A stretch of 64,000 bases of DNA from Bryobacteraceae bacterium (GCA_025055455.1 JANWXD010000001.1:62001-126000); one strand, 5' to 3'; shown: positions 52,341 to 63,278, numbered from the stretch's first letter. Translations and numbers: made by a program. The notes: generated by a model not told the origin, from the sequence alone.

Positions 52341-53471
52341 ATGGGGCCTGCGTTGCCCGTGCGCATTCGCCGAAAGCTCCGGGGCGCCGGCCGCCGGTGG
52401 CGCGAGGCGCGCATGTTCGCCCGCGCCATGGCGTCGCCGCGACATCCCATCGTGGTCCACCTCATCCCCATCCGGCGCTGCAACCTGGCCTGCGCTTACT
52501 GCAACGAATACGACGATTTCTCGCCGCCGGTCCCCTTGGAGACGCTCCAGCGGCGTGTGGATCTGCTGGCCTCCCTCGGCACAACCATCATCACGCTGAG
52601 CGGCGGCGAACCGCTGCTGCATCCGGAGCTCGATGCCCTCATCCGCCACATCCGCCGCCGCGGCATACTCGCCACGGTGATTACCAACGGCTACTTGCTG
52701 ACCCCGGAACGGATCCGCAGGCTCAACCACGCCGGGCTGGACTACTTACAGATCAGCATTGACAACCTGCGCCCGGACAACATTTCGATGAAGAGCCTCA
52801 AAGTCCTCGACCAGAAGTTGCGCTGGCTGGCGGCGCATGCCGAGTTCGCCGTCACCATCAACTCGGTGCTCGGAGGGGGGATGCCGAACCCGGAGGACGC
52901 TCTCGCCATTGCGCGCCGGGCCCGCGAGCTCGGCTTTACCGCCACGGTGGGCCTGCTGCACGCTCCGGGGGGTCACGTGCAGCCTCTCACCGCGCGGGAG
53001 CGGGAGGTCTACGAGCAAATCCTCGAGCTCGGCAAGTCGCTCTATTCGTTCGCCCACTACGACCGCTTCCAGAAGAATCTCGTCCGGGGCTTGCCGAACG
53101 AGTGGCATTGCCGCGCCGGCAGCCGCTACCTGTACGTTTGCGAAGACGGGCTCGTGCATTGGTGCTCGCAGCAGCGCGGCTATCCCGGCATTCCCTTGGA
53201 AGAATACACGCGGGCGCACCTGGAGCGCGAGTACAGAACCGTCAAGCCCTGCGCGCCGTATTGCACTGTTTCCTGCGTCCACCAGACGGCCATGGTGGAC
53301 TGGTTTCGCGAACATCCGCGCGAGGCGCTCACGCAACTGGTCCATTCGGTGGGCGCCCGTTCGCCGAGCTCGGCGCGGCTGCTGGCCTGGCTGCTGCTGG
53401 ACACTCGCAACCGGCGGCTGTTTCAGAAACTCGCCTTGCGCGTGTTGGGCATCGAGCGTCGCGCGGCGTAA
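52341..53471 (+). CDS. radical SAM protein with C-terminal cysteine-rich (SPASM-like) region
   Basis: The SAM cluster ligands are C47, C51 and C54 (CNLACAYC), with TLSGGEPLLHPEL (GGEP) and a partial TIM barrel. The C-terminal half has further cysteines (WHCRAG, YVCEDG, HWCSQQ, KPCAPYCTVSCVHQ), which suggests an auxiliary cluster. The N-terminal 30 residues are basic and may contact membranes. Substrate unknown; HpnH-like hopanoid enzymes are not a good match. ATG at 52341 is seven nt from mtgA, so the two are cotranscribed, hinting at a cell-envelope substrate. Confidence 0.85.
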   Translation: MGPALPVRIRRKLRGAGRRWREARMFARAMASPRHPIVVHLIPIRRCNLACAYCNEYDDFSPPVPLETLQRRVDLLASLGTTIITLSGGEPLLHPELDALIRHIRRRGILATVITNGYLLTPERIRRLNHAGLDYLQISIDNLRPDNISMKSLKVLDQKLRWLAAHAEFAVTINSVLGGGMPNPEDALAIARRARELGFTATVGLLHAPGGHVQPLTAREREVYEQILELGKSLYSFAHYDRFQKNLVRGLPNEWHCRAGSRYLYVCEDGLVHWCSQQRGYPGIPLEEYTRAHLEREYRTVKPCAPYCTVSCVHQTAMVDWFREHPREALTQLVHSVGARSPSSARLLAWLLLDTRNRRLFQKLALRVLGIERRAA

Positions 53472-53542
53472 CCTCCCCCCAATCCGGCTCGCCTTACGCC
53501 TGTTGGGGAGGCGTCCCGACATAGTGCACCGTGGCGCCGCCG

Positions 53543-53548
53543 TACAAT
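53543..53548 (+). promoter_or_regulatory. -10-like TACAAT before RND adaptor gene
   Basis: TACAAT ends nine bases before the chosen GTG; GGAGG (53549-53553) lies directly after it. Both cannot be fully used in one transcript. Confidence 0.4.
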
Positions 53549-53557
53549 GGAGGCAGC

Positions 53558-54751
53558 GTGCCCCAAATCCGCTCTCGACGTTGGATTTATCTGATCCCGG
53601 CCCTGGCGGCCTTGGCCCTGGCGGTCTGGCAATTCCGACCCGCCGCGCCTCCCAAGGCGGCCTCCCCGGCCAAGCCGCAGCGCGGCCCCTTGGTCCGACA
53701 GGTCACCGTAAGTTTGACTCGCTCGGTCACGGGACCGGTCCGCGAGAAGCTTCTGTTGACGGGGGCTCTCAAGCCCAAGGAAACCGTCGACGTCACGCCC
53801 AAGGCGACCGGACGCGTCGAACGCCTCCATGTCAACATCGGGGACCTCGTGCGCAGCGGGGCGCTGATTGCCGAGCTGGAGGACGACGAGCTCCAGCAGC
53901 AAGTGAACCGCGCCGAAGCGGCCCTGGCGGTGGCCCGCGCCTCCCGGGCGCAACGGGAAGCCGAGCTGGCCAACGCCAAAGCCGAGCTGGAACGGGCCGA
54001 ACAGCTGCGTCGCGAAGGTTTGATTTCCGCGCAGGACCTCGAGGCGCGCCGCACCAGCTACCAGGTCTTCCAAGCTCAGGTGCGCCTGGCCCAGGCGCAA
54101 GGTGAGCAGGCAGAAGCCGAACTCCGTGAGCTTAAAATCCGGCTGAGCCAGACCCGGATCTATGCGCCCATCACTGGCCACGTGGCCCAGCGCTACGTGG
54201 ATGTCGGCGCGCTGGTCAGTCCCACGACGCCCATCGTGCGCTTGGTCAATCTTTCTCCTCTCATCACCGCCGCCAGCGTGCCGGAGCGGGAGGTGGCCAA
54301 GCTCCGCGTCGGCAGTCAAGCGGTGGTGCGCGTGGACGCCTTCGGGGATCGGTCCTTCACCGGCCGTGTCGCGCGGATCGGCCCGGTGCTGGACGCGGCC
54401 ACCCGAAGCGCCATCATCGAGATTGAGATCCCTAACCCGGACTACGTGCTGAAAGCCGAAATGTTCGCCCGCGTCGAGCTGGACTTGGGCTCGACCCGCC
54501 AGGCGGTCCTGATCCCCCGCGAAGCGCTCGTTTACCGCGGCCAGCAACCGGGCGTCTATCTGGTAGACGGCAACCGGCCTGTCTTCCGCGCCGTGGAAAC
54601 GGGCCTGACCCAAGGCGACCACGTGGAGGTGCTGTCGAACCTGGCACCGGGCGTCGAGCTGGTGGGCCGCGGCGCCTCCATGCTGAGCGAGGGCGACCGG
54701 ATCGTCGTTCCGGGCCGGGACCGGCCGCGCCGCCCGGGTAACTCTACTTAG
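53558..54751 (+). CDS. RND efflux periplasmic adaptor (membrane fusion protein)
   Basis: The adaptor links an RND pump to an outer-membrane channel. An N-terminal helix (WIYLIPALAALALAVW), a lipoyl half-motif (GRVERLHVNIGDLVRSGALIAELED, in part), an Ala/Glu-rich coiled-coil hairpin (about 105-175), the second lipoyl half (TRIYAPITGHVAQRYVDVGALV), a beta barrel and a membrane-proximal domain are all visible. GTG at 53558 has GGAGG four bases before it; a GTG at 53531 would add nine residues. The pump gene follows after 11 nt. No TolC-like gene is adjacent. Confidence 0.92.
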   Translation: MPQIRSRRWIYLIPALAALALAVWQFRPAAPPKAASPAKPQRGPLVRQVTVSLTRSVTGPVREKLLLTGALKPKETVDVTPKATGRVERLHVNIGDLVRSGALIAELEDDELQQQVNRAEAALAVARASRAQREAELANAKAELERAEQLRREGLISAQDLEARRTSYQVFQAQVRLAQAQGEQAEAELRELKIRLSQTRIYAPITGHVAQRYVDVGALVSPTTPIVRLVNLSPLITAASVPEREVAKLRVGSQAVVRVDAFGDRSFTGRVARIGPVLDAATRSAIIEIEIPNPDYVLKAEMFARVELDLGSTRQAVLIPREALVYRGQQPGVYLVDGNRPVFRAVETGLTQGDHVEVLSNLAPGVELVGRGASMLSEGDRIVVPGRDRPRRPGNST

Positions 54752-54762
54752 GAGCCAGTGGC

Positions 54763-57700
54763 GTGAATCTTCCACAGTTTTCCATTCGCCGCCCCGTCAC
54801 CACCCTGATGCTGTGCCTGATCGCTATCCTGCTCGGGGCGATCGCCTTTATCCGGATTCCCGTCGACCTCATGCCCGAGGTGATCTATCCCACGCTGAGC
54901 ATCTCGGCCACCTATCCGGGCGTCGCGCCGGAGGAGATGGAAAATCTCGTCACGCGCCCGCTGGAAGAGGCCTTCGCCGCGGCCCCAGGCGTGGAGGAGA
55001 TCACCTCCGTCTCCATGGAGGGGCAAAGCTTCATCCGTGTCAGCTTCAGTTTCGGCGCGAATCTCGACGAAGCGGCCAACGAACTCCGCTCCCGGCTCGA
55101 CCGGCGCCGCGCCACGCTGCCGGAAGACATGGAGCCGCCAATCATCTTCAAGTTCGACGTGTCTCAGTTCCCGATCATGTTCCTGAGCGTCGCGGCCAGC
55201 GACATGGATCTCAAGCAACTTCGCCACTTCGTCGAAAAGCAAGTGCGTTACCGGCTGGAGCGCGTGCCCGGAGTGGCGCAATTCACGGTGCGCGGCGGAT
55301 TGCGTCGCGAGATCCACGTCAAGCTGGACCTCAAGAAGCTTCGCGCCCTGGATCTCTCGGTGGCCCGCGTGGTCGACATCATCCGCCAGGAAAACCTCAA
55401 CCGCCCGGTCGGGCCGGTGCGGGAAGGCCGCTTCGAACTCCTCTTGCGCACGCAGGGCGAATTCGACAACCTCGAGCAGATCCGCAACCTCGTGGTCACC
55501 ACCCGCAACGGAATCCCCATTCATCTGCGTGACGTGGCCGCGGTGGAGGACGCCCACGAAGAGGAGCGCTACAAGGTCTCCGTCGACGGTCAGCCGGCCG
55601 TGCGCTTGTTCGTTTACAAACAGGTCGGCGCTAACACGGTGAAAGTTTCCGAAGGCGTTTGGAAGGAGATCGCCCAGATCCACCGCGATTACCCCAACGT
55701 GCGCATCACGGCCAATATGGACAGCGCCGAGTTCATCAAAGCCGCGGTGCGCAACGTGCAGAATGCGGCAGCGTTGGGGGCGTTGCTGGCCGTCGCCGTC
55801 CTGCTGTTTTTCCTGCGCAGCCTGGCGAGCACCATCATCATCGGCATCGCCATCCCCATTGCCGTCATCACCACGTTCGCCCTGATGTACTTCAACGGCT
55901 TCACGCTGAACGTCGTCTCCTTCGGCGCTCTCGCCCTCGGTGTGGGGATGCTCGTGGACAACTCGATCGTGGTGCTGGAGAACATCTTCCGGCACCGGCA
56001 AGGAGGCAAGAGCGCCCGGGAGGCGGCGGTGGAAGGCAGCCGGGAGGTGGCCACAGCGATCACCGCGTCCACCCTCACGACCGTCGCGGTCTTCGTCCCC
56101 GTTCTGTTTCTGAGTGGCGTGTCGGCTCAGACTTTCAAGCAGTTGGCCTGGGTGGTCTCTTTTGCCTTGCTGTGCTCGCTCCTGGTGGCGCTCACCGTAG
56201 TGCCGATGCTCTGCTCGCGCTTCCTGTCGCGGCTGCGGCCCGAAGCCAGGGGCGGCGTGATCGGCATGTTGGGCCGATTCTCCGGCGCCTTTGTCGAGGC
56301 CCTCACGCGGACCTATTCGCGCGCCCTGGGTTGGGCGGTCGCGCATCCCAAGAGCATCCTGGCCTTCGGCGGCGCCAGCATGCTGCTCACGCTGTATCTC
56401 TGGCCCAAGATCGGCGTCGAGCTCACTCCCGAGGTAGATGAGGGAGAAATACGCATCACCGCGGATCTGGAGCCCGGCACCCATGTGGACGTCACGCATC
56501 AGGTGATGGAACGTCTGGCGGCCATCGTGCGGGAGCGGGTTCCCGAAGCGCGCCACATCATGGTGGAAAGCGGCGCCACCAGCCCCTTCCGGGGCGGCGG
56601 TGGCCAGCACGTCGGCGAGATTCGCATCAGTCTGGTTCCGCGGTCGCAGCGCGAGCGCGGCGCGCAGGAAATCTTGGCCGCGCTGCGGCCGCATTTGCAG
56701 TTGGAGCCGGGAATGATCGTGCGGGCGCGGGCCGGCGGGGGCATGTTCAGCCGCATCACCCGTACCGGAGTGGCCGAAGGCGACCGGCTCAGCGTGGAGA
56801 TCCGCGGCCACGAGCTGGAAGTCCTCGACCGGCTGGCCGCGCAGGTGCGCGAGGCCATGATCGCCGTGCCGGGCGTCGTCGACACACAGATCAGCCGTCA
56901 GCCGGGCCTGCCGGAAATGCTCGTCCTCGTGGATCGGCCGAAAGCCGCCAGCATGGGCCTCAATGTCTACGATGTGGCGGACACGCTCGAAACCGCCATC
57001 GGCGGCCGCCGGGCCTCCATGTTCCGCCAGGAGGGCGACGAGTACAACATCCTCGTCCGTCTTCAGGAACAGGACCGGTTCGATCTGGCCAAGGTCGGCC
57101 AGATCCCGATCGCCACGCCAGTGGGGCGCACCATTCCGGCCGAGAGCATCGTACAGCTGCGCCGACAGGAAGGGCCCGTGGCCATCACCCGCGCCGACCA
57201 GCAGCGCATCGTCACGGTGTCCGGCACCATCGCTGGGCGAGACTTGGGCAGCATCGTGCGCGACTTGGAGCCGGCCCTGCGTCAGATTCCCAAGCCGCTG
57301 GGCTACGAGATCACCTTCGGCGGCGAGTACGAGGAGCAGCAAAAGGCTTTCCGCGAGCTGACCTTCGCCGCGATTCTGGCCCTCATTCTCGTCTACATGG
57401 TCATGGCCTCGCAATTCGAGTCCTTGCGGGATCCTTTGATCATCCTGTTCTCGATCCCGTTGGCGGGCATCGGCGTGGCGGGATTGCTTCTCCTCACTGA
57501 CACCACCTTCAACATTCAAGGCTTCCTCGGCCTCATCGTGCTGGTCGGCATCGTGGTGAACAACGCCATCGTGCTGATCGACTACACGAACCTGTTGCGG
57601 CGCGAGCACGGCATGGCCGTGAGGGATGCCGTGCTGACGGCGGGTCAGCGGCGGCTCCGCCCCATCCTGATGACCACGGCGACGACGGTGCTGGGTTTGG

Positions 57701-57906
57701 TGCCGATGGCGCTGGGAATCGGCGAGGGAGCGGAGCTCCAGGCCCCGCTGGCGCGGGTGGTGATCGGAGGGCTGCTGACTTCGACCTTCATCACGCTGGT
57801 GTTCATCCCGGTCGTGTACCATAAGCTGGAGGAGCGGACCGAGCGCGCCGCGGTGCGGGAAGCCGCGCGGCCGGCGCCGGCTCCTGTCCCCGCCCCCGGC
57901 GACTAG
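54763..57906 (+). CDS. RND efflux pump, HAE family inner-membrane subunit
   Basis: Proton-driven pump with two halves of six helices each and two periplasmic loops: it starts [16 protein letters not shown], has the TM4 motif [17 protein letters not shown] (AcrB Asp407-Asp408 pair reads D-N here, as in SwrC-like pumps) and ends after the usual TM12 region [15 protein letters not shown]. 1,047 aa is the normal length. Multi-drug or lipophile export is likely, but the substrate cannot be read. A weak inverted repeat follows at 57918-57968. Confidence 0.93.
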   Translation: MNLPQFSIRRPVTTLMLCLIAILLGAIAFIRIPVDLMPEVIYPTLSISATYPGVAPEEMENLVTRPLEEAFAAAPGVEEITSVSMEGQSFIRVSFSFGANLDEAANELRSRLDRRRATLPEDMEPPIIFKFDVSQFPIMFLSVAASDMDLKQLRHFVEKQVRYRLERVPGVAQFTVRGGLRREIHVKLDLKKLRALDLSVARVVDIIRQENLNRPVGPVREGRFELLLRTQGEFDNLEQIRNLVVTTRNGIPIHLRDVAAVEDAHEEERYKVSVDGQPAVRLFVYKQVGANTVKVSEGVWKEIAQIHRDYPNVRITANMDSAEFIKAAVRNVQNAAALGALLAVAVLLFFLRSLASTIIIGIAIPIAVITTFALMYFNGFTLNVVSFGALALGVGMLVDNSIVVLENIFRHRQGGKSAREAAVEGSREVATAITASTLTTVAVFVPVLFLSGVSAQTFKQLAWVVSFALLCSLLVALTVVPMLCSRFLSRLRPEARGGVIGMLGRFSGAFVEALTRTYSRALGWAVAHPKSILAFGGASMLLTLYLWPKIGVELTPEVDEGEIRITADLEPGTHVDVTHQVMERLAAIVRERVPEARHIMVESGATSPFRGGGGQHVGEIRISLVPRSQRERGAQEILAALRPHLQLEPGMIVRARAGGGMFSRITRTGVAEGDRLSVEIRGHELEVLDRLAAQVREAMIAVPGVVDTQISRQPGLPEMLVLVDRPKAASMGLNVYDVADTLETAIGGRRASMFRQEGDEYNILVRLQEQDRFDLAKVGQIPIATPVGRTIPAESIVQLRRQEGPVAITRADQQRIVTVSGTIAGRDLGSIVRDLEPALRQIPKPLGYEITFGGEYEEQQKAFRELTFAAILALILVYMVMASQFESLRDPLIILFSIPLAGIGVAGLLLLTDTTFNIQGFLGLIVLVGIVVNNAIVLIDYTNLLRREHGMAVRDAVLTAGQRRLRPILMTTATTVLGLVPMALGIGEGAELQAPLARVVIGGLLTSTFITLVFIPVVYHKLEERTERAAVREAARPAPAPVPAPGD

Positions 57907-57917
57907 GCGATACGTCT

Positions 57918-57968
57918 GGGCACTCCGGAAAGGGTCAAGCGCGGGTGCGCCCGGAGTTAGGTGTGCCC
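57918..57968. terminator. weak inverted repeat between convergent genes
   Basis: GGGCAC and CTCCGG on the left pair with CCGGAG and GTGCCC on the right, loop about 23 nt and four unpaired bases in the right arm. It lies between the RND pump and dinB stops. No T-run, so only tentatively a terminator. Confidence 0.3.
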
Positions 57969-58015
57969 TCGCGGCGACCGGAAACCGTGCCGCCGGTTCG
58001 GTGACCTCCCGTTTG

Positions 58016-59263
58016 TCAGGTTTTCCCGCCGTTTGGTTGTTTGCCCGGCAGCGCCACTGGGGTTTCGTGCACGCGCTCGCGAAAGCTCCCTCGCAAACCC
58101 GCGGCCAGCGATACGGCATCTTCGCCGAATCGGTCCCGCACCTGGTCAGCCGCCGATAGGGCCTGCCTCCACTTCCGGGCCCGCTCGGCGCCCAGCAGAT
58201 CGAGCTGGCCGGGGTGCGGCGCAAGCGACGACGCTTGCAGGCCCAGCAGCCGCACCGGGGCACCGTCCCAGTTGCGGCGGAACAGATCCCGCCCGCAGGC
58301 GATCAGTTCCATGTCGATTTGCGTCGCGTGATCGAGCCTCCGGGTCCGGGTGATGGTGCGGAAGCAGTGGTCGCGAAGTTTGAGCTGGACGGTGCGGGCG
58401 TACAGCCCGTGCTCCCTCAGGCGGCGCCCCACCATCTCCGCCAGGCGCGCCAGCGTCGCTTCGAGTTTCTCCTGATCCGTGGTGTCTTCGTCAAACGTGT
58501 GCTCGTGACCGACGGACTTCGGCAGCTCGGCGACGCCGATCTCGCCGTCGAACCACGCTCCGGCATCCTCTCCCCGCGCCTTGCCGGCCAGCGCGAGCCC
58601 CCATTTGCCGAAATGAGCTTCCAAAAAGGCCTCGTCGAACCGCGCCAGATCGCCCACCTTGTGGATTCCCAAGGCGTGGAGCCGCTGCTCGGTCACCCGA
58701 CCGACACCCGGGATCTTCCGTACTTCGAGCGGGCCCAGCCACCGTGCTTCGCAACCCGGCAGCACCCACAGAATGCCGTTGGGCTTGGCCTGATCGGAGG
58801 CGACTTTCGCCACCAGGCGCGAGGCGGCAATGCCGATCGAGCAGTTCAGTCCCGTGCGCTCGCGCACGGCCTCGTGGAGGAGGTGAGCGGCGCGCAGCGG
58901 CGGGCCATGGAGGCGCTCGGTCCCCGTCATGTCCAGATAGGCCTCGTCTACGCTCGCCATCTCCACGCGCGGCGAGAACGCGCACAAAACTTCGTAAACC
59001 TTCTGGGAGTAGCGGCGGTAAAGACGCGGGCGACCCTCGAGGAAGATCGCGTGGGGGCAGAGCCGGTAGGCCGTCCGCAACGGCATGGCCGAGTGCACGC
59101 CGAACTTTCGCGCTTCGTAGGAAGCCGCCGAGACCACGCCCCGCTGGTCCGGCCGGCCGCCCACGATCACGGCCTTGCCCTTGAGCGACGGATCTAGCAG
59201 CTCCTCGACGGAGACGAAAAACGCATCCATATCCACGTGAAAGACGACGCGCGCGTCGCTCAT
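58016..59263 (-). CDS. dinB: DNA polymerase IV (Y family) DinB
   Basis: Translesion polymerase. Catalytic acids D11 and D13 (HVDMDAFFVSVE) and D106-E107 (ASVDEAYLDMTG) are present, with KVASDQAKPNG in the thumb region, the IPGVGRVTEQRL helix-hairpin-helix and the little-finger domain (from about 235). 415 aa. The region near the C-terminus has no clear beta-clamp motif beyond LDLLG (QLDLLG), which matches the clamp-binding QxxLxL type loosely. Start at 59263 overlaps the prmC stop by four bases. No LexA-like operator is apparent in the overlap. Confidence 0.95.
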   Translation of the reverse strand: MSDARVVFHVDMDAFFVSVEELLDPSLKGKAVIVGGRPDQRGVVSAASYEARKFGVHSAMPLRTAYRLCPHAIFLEGRPRLYRRYSQKVYEVLCAFSPRVEMASVDEAYLDMTGTERLHGPPLRAAHLLHEAVRERTGLNCSIGIAASRLVAKVASDQAKPNGILWVLPGCEARWLGPLEVRKIPGVGRVTEQRLHALGIHKVGDLARFDEAFLEAHFGKWGLALAGKARGEDAGAWFDGEIGVAELPKSVGHEHTFDEDTTDQEKLEATLARLAEMVGRRLREHGLYARTVQLKLRDHCFRTITRTRRLDHATQIDMELIACGRDLFRRNWDGAPVRLLGLQASSLAPHPGQLDLLGAERARKWRQALSAADQVRDRFGEDAVSLAAGLRGSFRERVHETPVALPGKQPNGGKT

Positions 59264-60090
59264 GGCTGGAGGCGGGCGGTGAGCACCCGCGGAAGGCCGG
59301 CCAGATCCGGGACCACGCTCACGTCGCGCCAGCGCGCATCGAGCAAGGCGCGCACCGGCTCGAGCGACCGGTAGCCGAGCTCGACGATCAACCAGCCGCC
59401 GGGCTTCAGCACGCGGGGCGCGTCCCCAATCAAGCGTTCGTACACTTCCAGACCGCTGTCACCGGCAACGAGAGCCACCTCGGGCTCGTAGGCGCGAACT
59501 TCCCGCTGGAGACCTTGCACCTCGCTGCGCGAAACGTACGGCGGGTTGGACACGATCAGCTCCATGCTCGCCGGGGCGATGGCCGCCATCAGGTCGCACA
59601 GCACGAAGTGGACTTGCGCTCCCAGGCGCCGCGCATTGGTAGCGGCCACCTCCAAGGCGGCGGCAGAGATGTCCGTGGCCCACACCTTCGCGCCGGTCTC
59701 GAGCTGCAACGTCACGGCGAGGGCTCCGGAGCCGCAGCCCACGTCCAGGATGGTCTTCACGCCGGCAGCGACGCGCAGCGCCGCTTCGACCACGTGTTCG
59801 GTCTCCGGCCGCGGGATCAGCACCGCCGGTGTGACGCGGAACGGCCGGCCGTAGAACTCCTGGCGCCCAATAATGTACTGCGTCGGCTTGCCTTCCATGC
59901 GCTCATGCAGGTAGCGCCCGTAGTGGATCCAAGCGACCTCGGTGAGCTCCTCCTCCGGGTGCGCATAGAGCCAGGAACGCTCGCAATGCAGGGCGTGGCA
60001 CAGGAGGATTTCGGCGGTCAGCCGCGGCGAAGGAACGGCGGCTCGTTCAAGAAGTTTGGATCCCTGCCGGAGTGCGTTTTGAACCGTCAT
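59260..60090 (-). CDS. prmC: release factor glutamine methyltransferase PrmC
   Basis: PrmC methylates the Gln of the GGQ motif in release factors. The Rossmann-type methyltransferase shows [12 protein letters not shown] (115-126), D140 and the catalytic NPPY (182-185); the N-terminal helical domain binds the release factor. It follows prfA, its substrate gene, and the two coding regions overlap by 44 nt, so the two are translationally linked. 276 aa. Confidence 0.96.
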   Translation of the reverse strand: MTVQNALRQGSKLLERAAVPSPRLTAEILLCHALHCERSWLYAHPEEELTEVAWIHYGRYLHERMEGKPTQYIIGRQEFYGRPFRVTPAVLIPRPETEHVVEAALRVAAGVKTILDVGCGSGALAVTLQLETGAKVWATDISAAALEVAATNARRLGAQVHFVLCDLMAAIAPASMELIVSNPPYVSRSEVQGLQREVRAYEPEVALVAGDSGLEVYERLIGDAPRVLKPGGWLIVELGYRSLEPVRALLDARWRDVSVVPDLAGLPRVLTARLQP

Positions 60091-61177
60091 CGCCGGGCCC
60101 CCTCAAAGCGGCCTGCTCTTTGAGCTTTTCGGTTCGATAGTAAGTGGTCAAGGCGTCGACGATCGGCTCGAGGCGGCCGTCCAGGATCGCGTCGAGTTGG
60201 TAAAGGGTCAAACCGATCCGGTGGTCGGTGACGCGGTTCTGGGGGAAGTTATACGTGCGGATCTTCTCGCTGCGGTCGCCGGTGCCCACCATGCTGCGGC
60301 GCTCGGCGCCGATCTGGGCCCGCTGCTTCTCGAGCTCCCTCTCGTACAGCCGCGAGCGCAACACGCGGAGCGCTTTCGCTTTGTTTTTGATCTGGGATTT
60401 TTCGTCCTGGCACGACACCACGAGTCCCGTGGGCAGATGCGTGATGCGCACGGCCGAGTAGGTGGTGTTGACGGACTGGCCGCCCGGTCCGGAGGAACAA
60501 AACGTGTCGATGCGGAGGTCCTTGGGGTCGATCTCCACTTCCACTTCGTCCGGCTCGGGCAGCACCGCCACCGTCACCGCCGAAGTGTGCACGCGGCCCT
60601 GCTGCTCGGTGACCGGCACGCGCTGGACCCGGTGCACGCCGCTTTCGTACTTGAGCTTGCTGTAGACCCGGTCGCCGCTGATGAGGGCGATGATTTCCTT
60701 GTAGCCGCCGATTTCGGACTCGCTCACCGAGCTGATTTCCACCTTCCAGCCTTGCGATTCGGCATAGCGGGCGTACATGCGAAAGATCTCCGCCGCGAAG
60801 AGCGTGGCTTCGTCGCCGCCCGTGCCGGCGCGGATCTCGAGCAGCACGTTCTTTTCGTCGTTGGGATCCTTGGGCAGCAGGAGGATCTTGAGCTGCTCTT
60901 CGAGCTCCTTCTGGCGCGGCTCTAGGCGCGCGACTTCCTCTGCCGCCAGGCGTCGCAGCTCCGCATCGGAGTCCTCCAGCATGGCCCGCGCGCCCTCGAG
61001 CTCGGCCCGCACGCTCTTCCACTCCCGGTACTTGGCCACGATCTCCTCGAGCTCGCTGCGGGTCTTGGCGGTTTTGCGGTACCGCTCCGGGTCGCTGAGC
61101 ACCTCCGGCGCCGCCATCTGCCGCGTCAGCTCGTCGAAGCGCGCCTCGATCTCATCCAATTTCTGGAGGTATTGCAT
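60047..61177 (-). CDS. prfA: peptide chain release factor 1 (RF1)
   Basis: RF1 reads UAA and UAG. The GGQ motif is at 232-234 ([12 protein letters not shown]), and the stop-codon tripeptide PVT (188-190) identifies RF1 rather than RF2. The helical N-terminal domain and the C-terminal region are complete; 376 aa is slightly longer than the usual 355-360, the extra residues lie after LKEQAALRG and overlap the prmC start. GGAGAAG lies about seven bases before the ATG. DUF1385 is upstream, as in many genomes. Confidence 0.97.
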   Translation of the reverse strand: MQYLQKLDEIEARFDELTRQMAAPEVLSDPERYRKTAKTRSELEEIVAKYREWKSVRAELEGARAMLEDSDAELRRLAAEEVARLEPRQKELEEQLKILLLPKDPNDEKNVLLEIRAGTGGDEATLFAAEIFRMYARYAESQGWKVEISSVSESEIGGYKEIIALISGDRVYSKLKYESGVHRVQRVPVTEQQGRVHTSAVTVAVLPEPDEVEVEIDPKDLRIDTFCSSGPGGQSVNTTYSAVRITHLPTGLVVSCQDEKSQIKNKAKALRVLRSRLYERELEKQRAQIGAERRSMVGTGDRSEKIRTYNFPQNRVTDHRIGLTLYQLDAILDGRLEPIVDALTTYYRTEKLKEQAALRGPGDDGSKRTPAGIQTS

Positions 61178-61196
61178 ACGGGCTTCTCCCGGATCC

Positions 61197-62183
61197 TCAG
61201 GCGATCACCAGCCGCCCGCCCTGAGCCTCTTCCAGAGCCATGGCCCGCTCCAGGGCGTGGATCGCCACTTCCACTTGATCGTCCGACGGGGGCCGCGTGG
61301 TGATGCGTTGTAGCCAGAGCCCAGGAGCCGTCAAGGCGGCCAGCAGCCCCGCCGGATGCCGGGCCGCCCAGCGGATCAGTTCGTAGCTGATTCCGGCAAT
61401 CAGCGGCAGCAGGAGAAGGCGCCCCGCAAAGCGCATGAGGAAGCTGTCGAACGGCAGCAGGGCGTACACGCCGATCGCGATTACCATCACCGCCAGAAGA
61501 AAGCTCGTGCCGCAGCGCGGATGGAAGCGGCTGCACCTCTGGGCATTTTCCACGGTGACGGGTAGACCCGATTCGTAATTGGAAACTACTTTGTGTTCTG
61601 CCCCATGATACTCGAATACGCGGCGAATCTCCTTCCACTGCGAAATCAGAACGAGAAAGGCGAGAAACAGTCCGATGCGCACCAGGCCGTCGGTAAGATT
61701 GAAGGCGAGCCAAGTACGCAGAACCGGCATGTGCTCTCCGAGCGCCGTGGCGACATACAGAGGGACGAACTTATAGAGAAAGATAAAGAAACCGAGGGAA
61801 ACTGCCAGGTTCAACCCCATCCAGGCGGGAGAAATTTCTTTGATTTTTTCCGATTTACCTTCGCCTTCGAGCTGCACGTTGGCCGAAAAGCGAAGGGCTT
61901 TGATGCCCAGGTACATGGCCTGGCCGAGCGTGCCCAGTCCGCGCAACAGGGGCCACCGGAAGGCTGGGTATTTTTCCGAGACGCGCGGGACCGGCATCTG
62001 TTCCACGGCGAGCTCACCCGAGGGACGCCGGACGGCCACGGCGTAACTATGCGGGGCACGCATCATCACGCCTTCGATCACCGCCTGGCCGCCGATGAGG
62101 GCCTCGCGTTCCTCGTCGGAGGCCGATAGCCACGGCGCTACGTGCGCCTGAAGCGCCAGGCGAACCCAGTAAGTCGACGACAA
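61197..62183 (-). CDS. DUF1385 membrane protein
   Basis: The signature [12 protein letters not shown] (32-43) marks the DUF1385 family, an integral-membrane protein often next to rpmE and prfA; its function is not known. Further family blocks are [16 protein letters not shown] and [14 protein letters not shown] with six or so membrane helices. TTG at 62183 is the start, with GGAG about nine bases upstream; TATACT at 62209-62204 (minus strand) is a candidate -10. 328 aa. prfA follows after 19 nt. Confidence 0.92.
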   Translation of the reverse strand: MSSTYWVRLALQAHVAPWLSASDEEREALIGGQAVIEGVMMRAPHSYAVAVRRPSGELAVEQMPVPRVSEKYPAFRWPLLRGLGTLGQAMYLGIKALRFSANVQLEGEGKSEKIKEISPAWMGLNLAVSLGFFIFLYKFVPLYVATALGEHMPVLRTWLAFNLTDGLVRIGLFLAFLVLISQWKEIRRVFEYHGAEHKVVSNYESGLPVTVENAQRCSRFHPRCGTSFLLAVMVIAIGVYALLPFDSFLMRFAGRLLLLPLIAGISYELIRWAARHPAGLLAALTAPGLWLQRITTRPPSDDQVEVAIHALERAMALEEAQGGRLVIA

Positions 62184-62203
62184 GGGTGGGCTCCTCGCTC
62201 TTC

Positions 62204-62209
62204 AGTATA
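62204..62209 (-). promoter_or_regulatory. -10-like TATACT before DUF1385-prfA-prmC-dinB
   Basis: TATACT on the minus strand ends 20 bases before the TTG start, with the ribosome-binding site in between. The -35 region has no good match. The hairpin CCATAAC/GTTATGG around the capA stop (62219-62244) is just upstream. Confidence 0.45.
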
Positions 62210-62237
62210 GCGCGAAGGCCATAACACTTCATAAAAG

Positions 62238-63278
62238 TTATGGAATTGGGATTTCCAGCACCTGCCTTGTGGGGTCCCAGCCCGTCAACGTGCCGAACTT
62301 CGCGCACAGGGCGCGCATGCGGGAGGCGATGCGCGCCGCATCCGCCCCGGAGGCGCGGCGCGATTGTAAGTAGCGAATCAAGATCGGGTGAAGGCGCAGG
62401 CCGTGCACGCGCTCCGCGCCGGCCTCGACCACGAAAAGGAACGTTTCGTCGTTGCGCTGGACCTCGTCCACCATGTAGTCGTCCACGAAATCGCCGGCGC
62501 TATACAGAATGGGCCGGCCCCGGTAAATTTCGATGCCGCGGAAGACGTGGGCGGAGTGGCCGAAGACAATGTCCGCCCCGGCCTCCACCAGGGCCCGGCC
62601 GAAGGGCACGTGCTCGGGCGGCGGCTCGTAGCCCCAGTTGCCGCCCCAGTGGGCCGAGACGACGAGCACGTCGGTTTCCGCATCCGCTCGCCGGACGGCC
62701 TCGAGCAAGCGCCGGGCGCGCGCGTCTTTGAGGTCCACCGGGACGTAGCAGGTGCCGGGGCGGTCGCGCTGAGCCTCCCACACCGGCTCGTTATCGGTGA
62801 AAGCCAGCAGCCCGACGCGCAGTCCTTTGCTGCTCAGTACGACAGGGGCGCAGGCGGCCCGGTCGTCGCGGCCGGCTCCTGCATAGCGGACGCCGGCCTT
62901 CTCCAGCAGGCCGAACATGTCGAGCAGCGCCTCGTAGCCGTAGTCGAGCACGTGGTTGTTGGCGAGCGAGACGGCGTCCATGCCCGCCGCGCGGAGCACG
63001 GCCACGTTCTTAGCGTCGGAGCGGAAGTGAAACACTTTCGGCGTCGCCGTCCAGCGCCGGCCCCGGTCGGAAATGACGCATTCGAGATTGCAGATGCGCA
63101 CGTCCGCCGCCTGAAACAGCGGCAGCGTGTCGCCCCAGGGGTGAGCCGGCGGGCGATACCGGAGCTGCTCGTTCACCAGGCGGCCGAGCATCACGTCGCC
63201 CGCCAGCGCGATCCGGATCGGTTCGGCGCGGAGGAACGCCGCCGAGACGGCGCAGAGCAGAAGCGTCCGCACGTCCAT
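62238..63278 (-). CDS. CapA/PGA-synthesis-like metallophosphoesterase-fold protein
   Basis: A signal peptide (TLLLCAVSAAFLRA) precedes a CapA domain: ALAGDVMLGR, NLECVISDRG, SLANNHVLDYG, VVSAHWGGNWGYEP and FGHSAHVFRGIE with the Asp/His/Asn residues of the calcineurin-like fold. CapA proteins are needed for poly-gamma-glutamate capsules, but lone members like this, without capB/C, have no assigned role. ATG at 63278 is chosen at the signal peptide; the longer frame from 63437 runs into the receptor gene. It follows the receptor stop by 25 nt. Confidence 0.88.
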   Translation of the reverse strand: MDVRTLLLCAVSAAFLRAEPIRIALAGDVMLGRLVNEQLRYRPPAHPWGDTLPLFQAADVRICNLECVISDRGRRWTATPKVFHFRSDAKNVAVLRAAGMDAVSLANNHVLDYGYEALLDMFGLLEKAGVRYAGAGRDDRAACAPVVLSSKGLRVGLLAFTDNEPVWEAQRDRPGTCYVPVDLKDARARRLLEAVRRADAETDVLVVSAHWGGNWGYEPPPEHVPFGRALVEAGADIVFGHSAHVFRGIEIYRGRPILYSAGDFVDDYMVDEVQRNDETFLFVVEAGAERVHGLRLHPILIRYLQSRRASGADAARIASRMRALCAKFGTLTGWDPTRQVLEIPIP

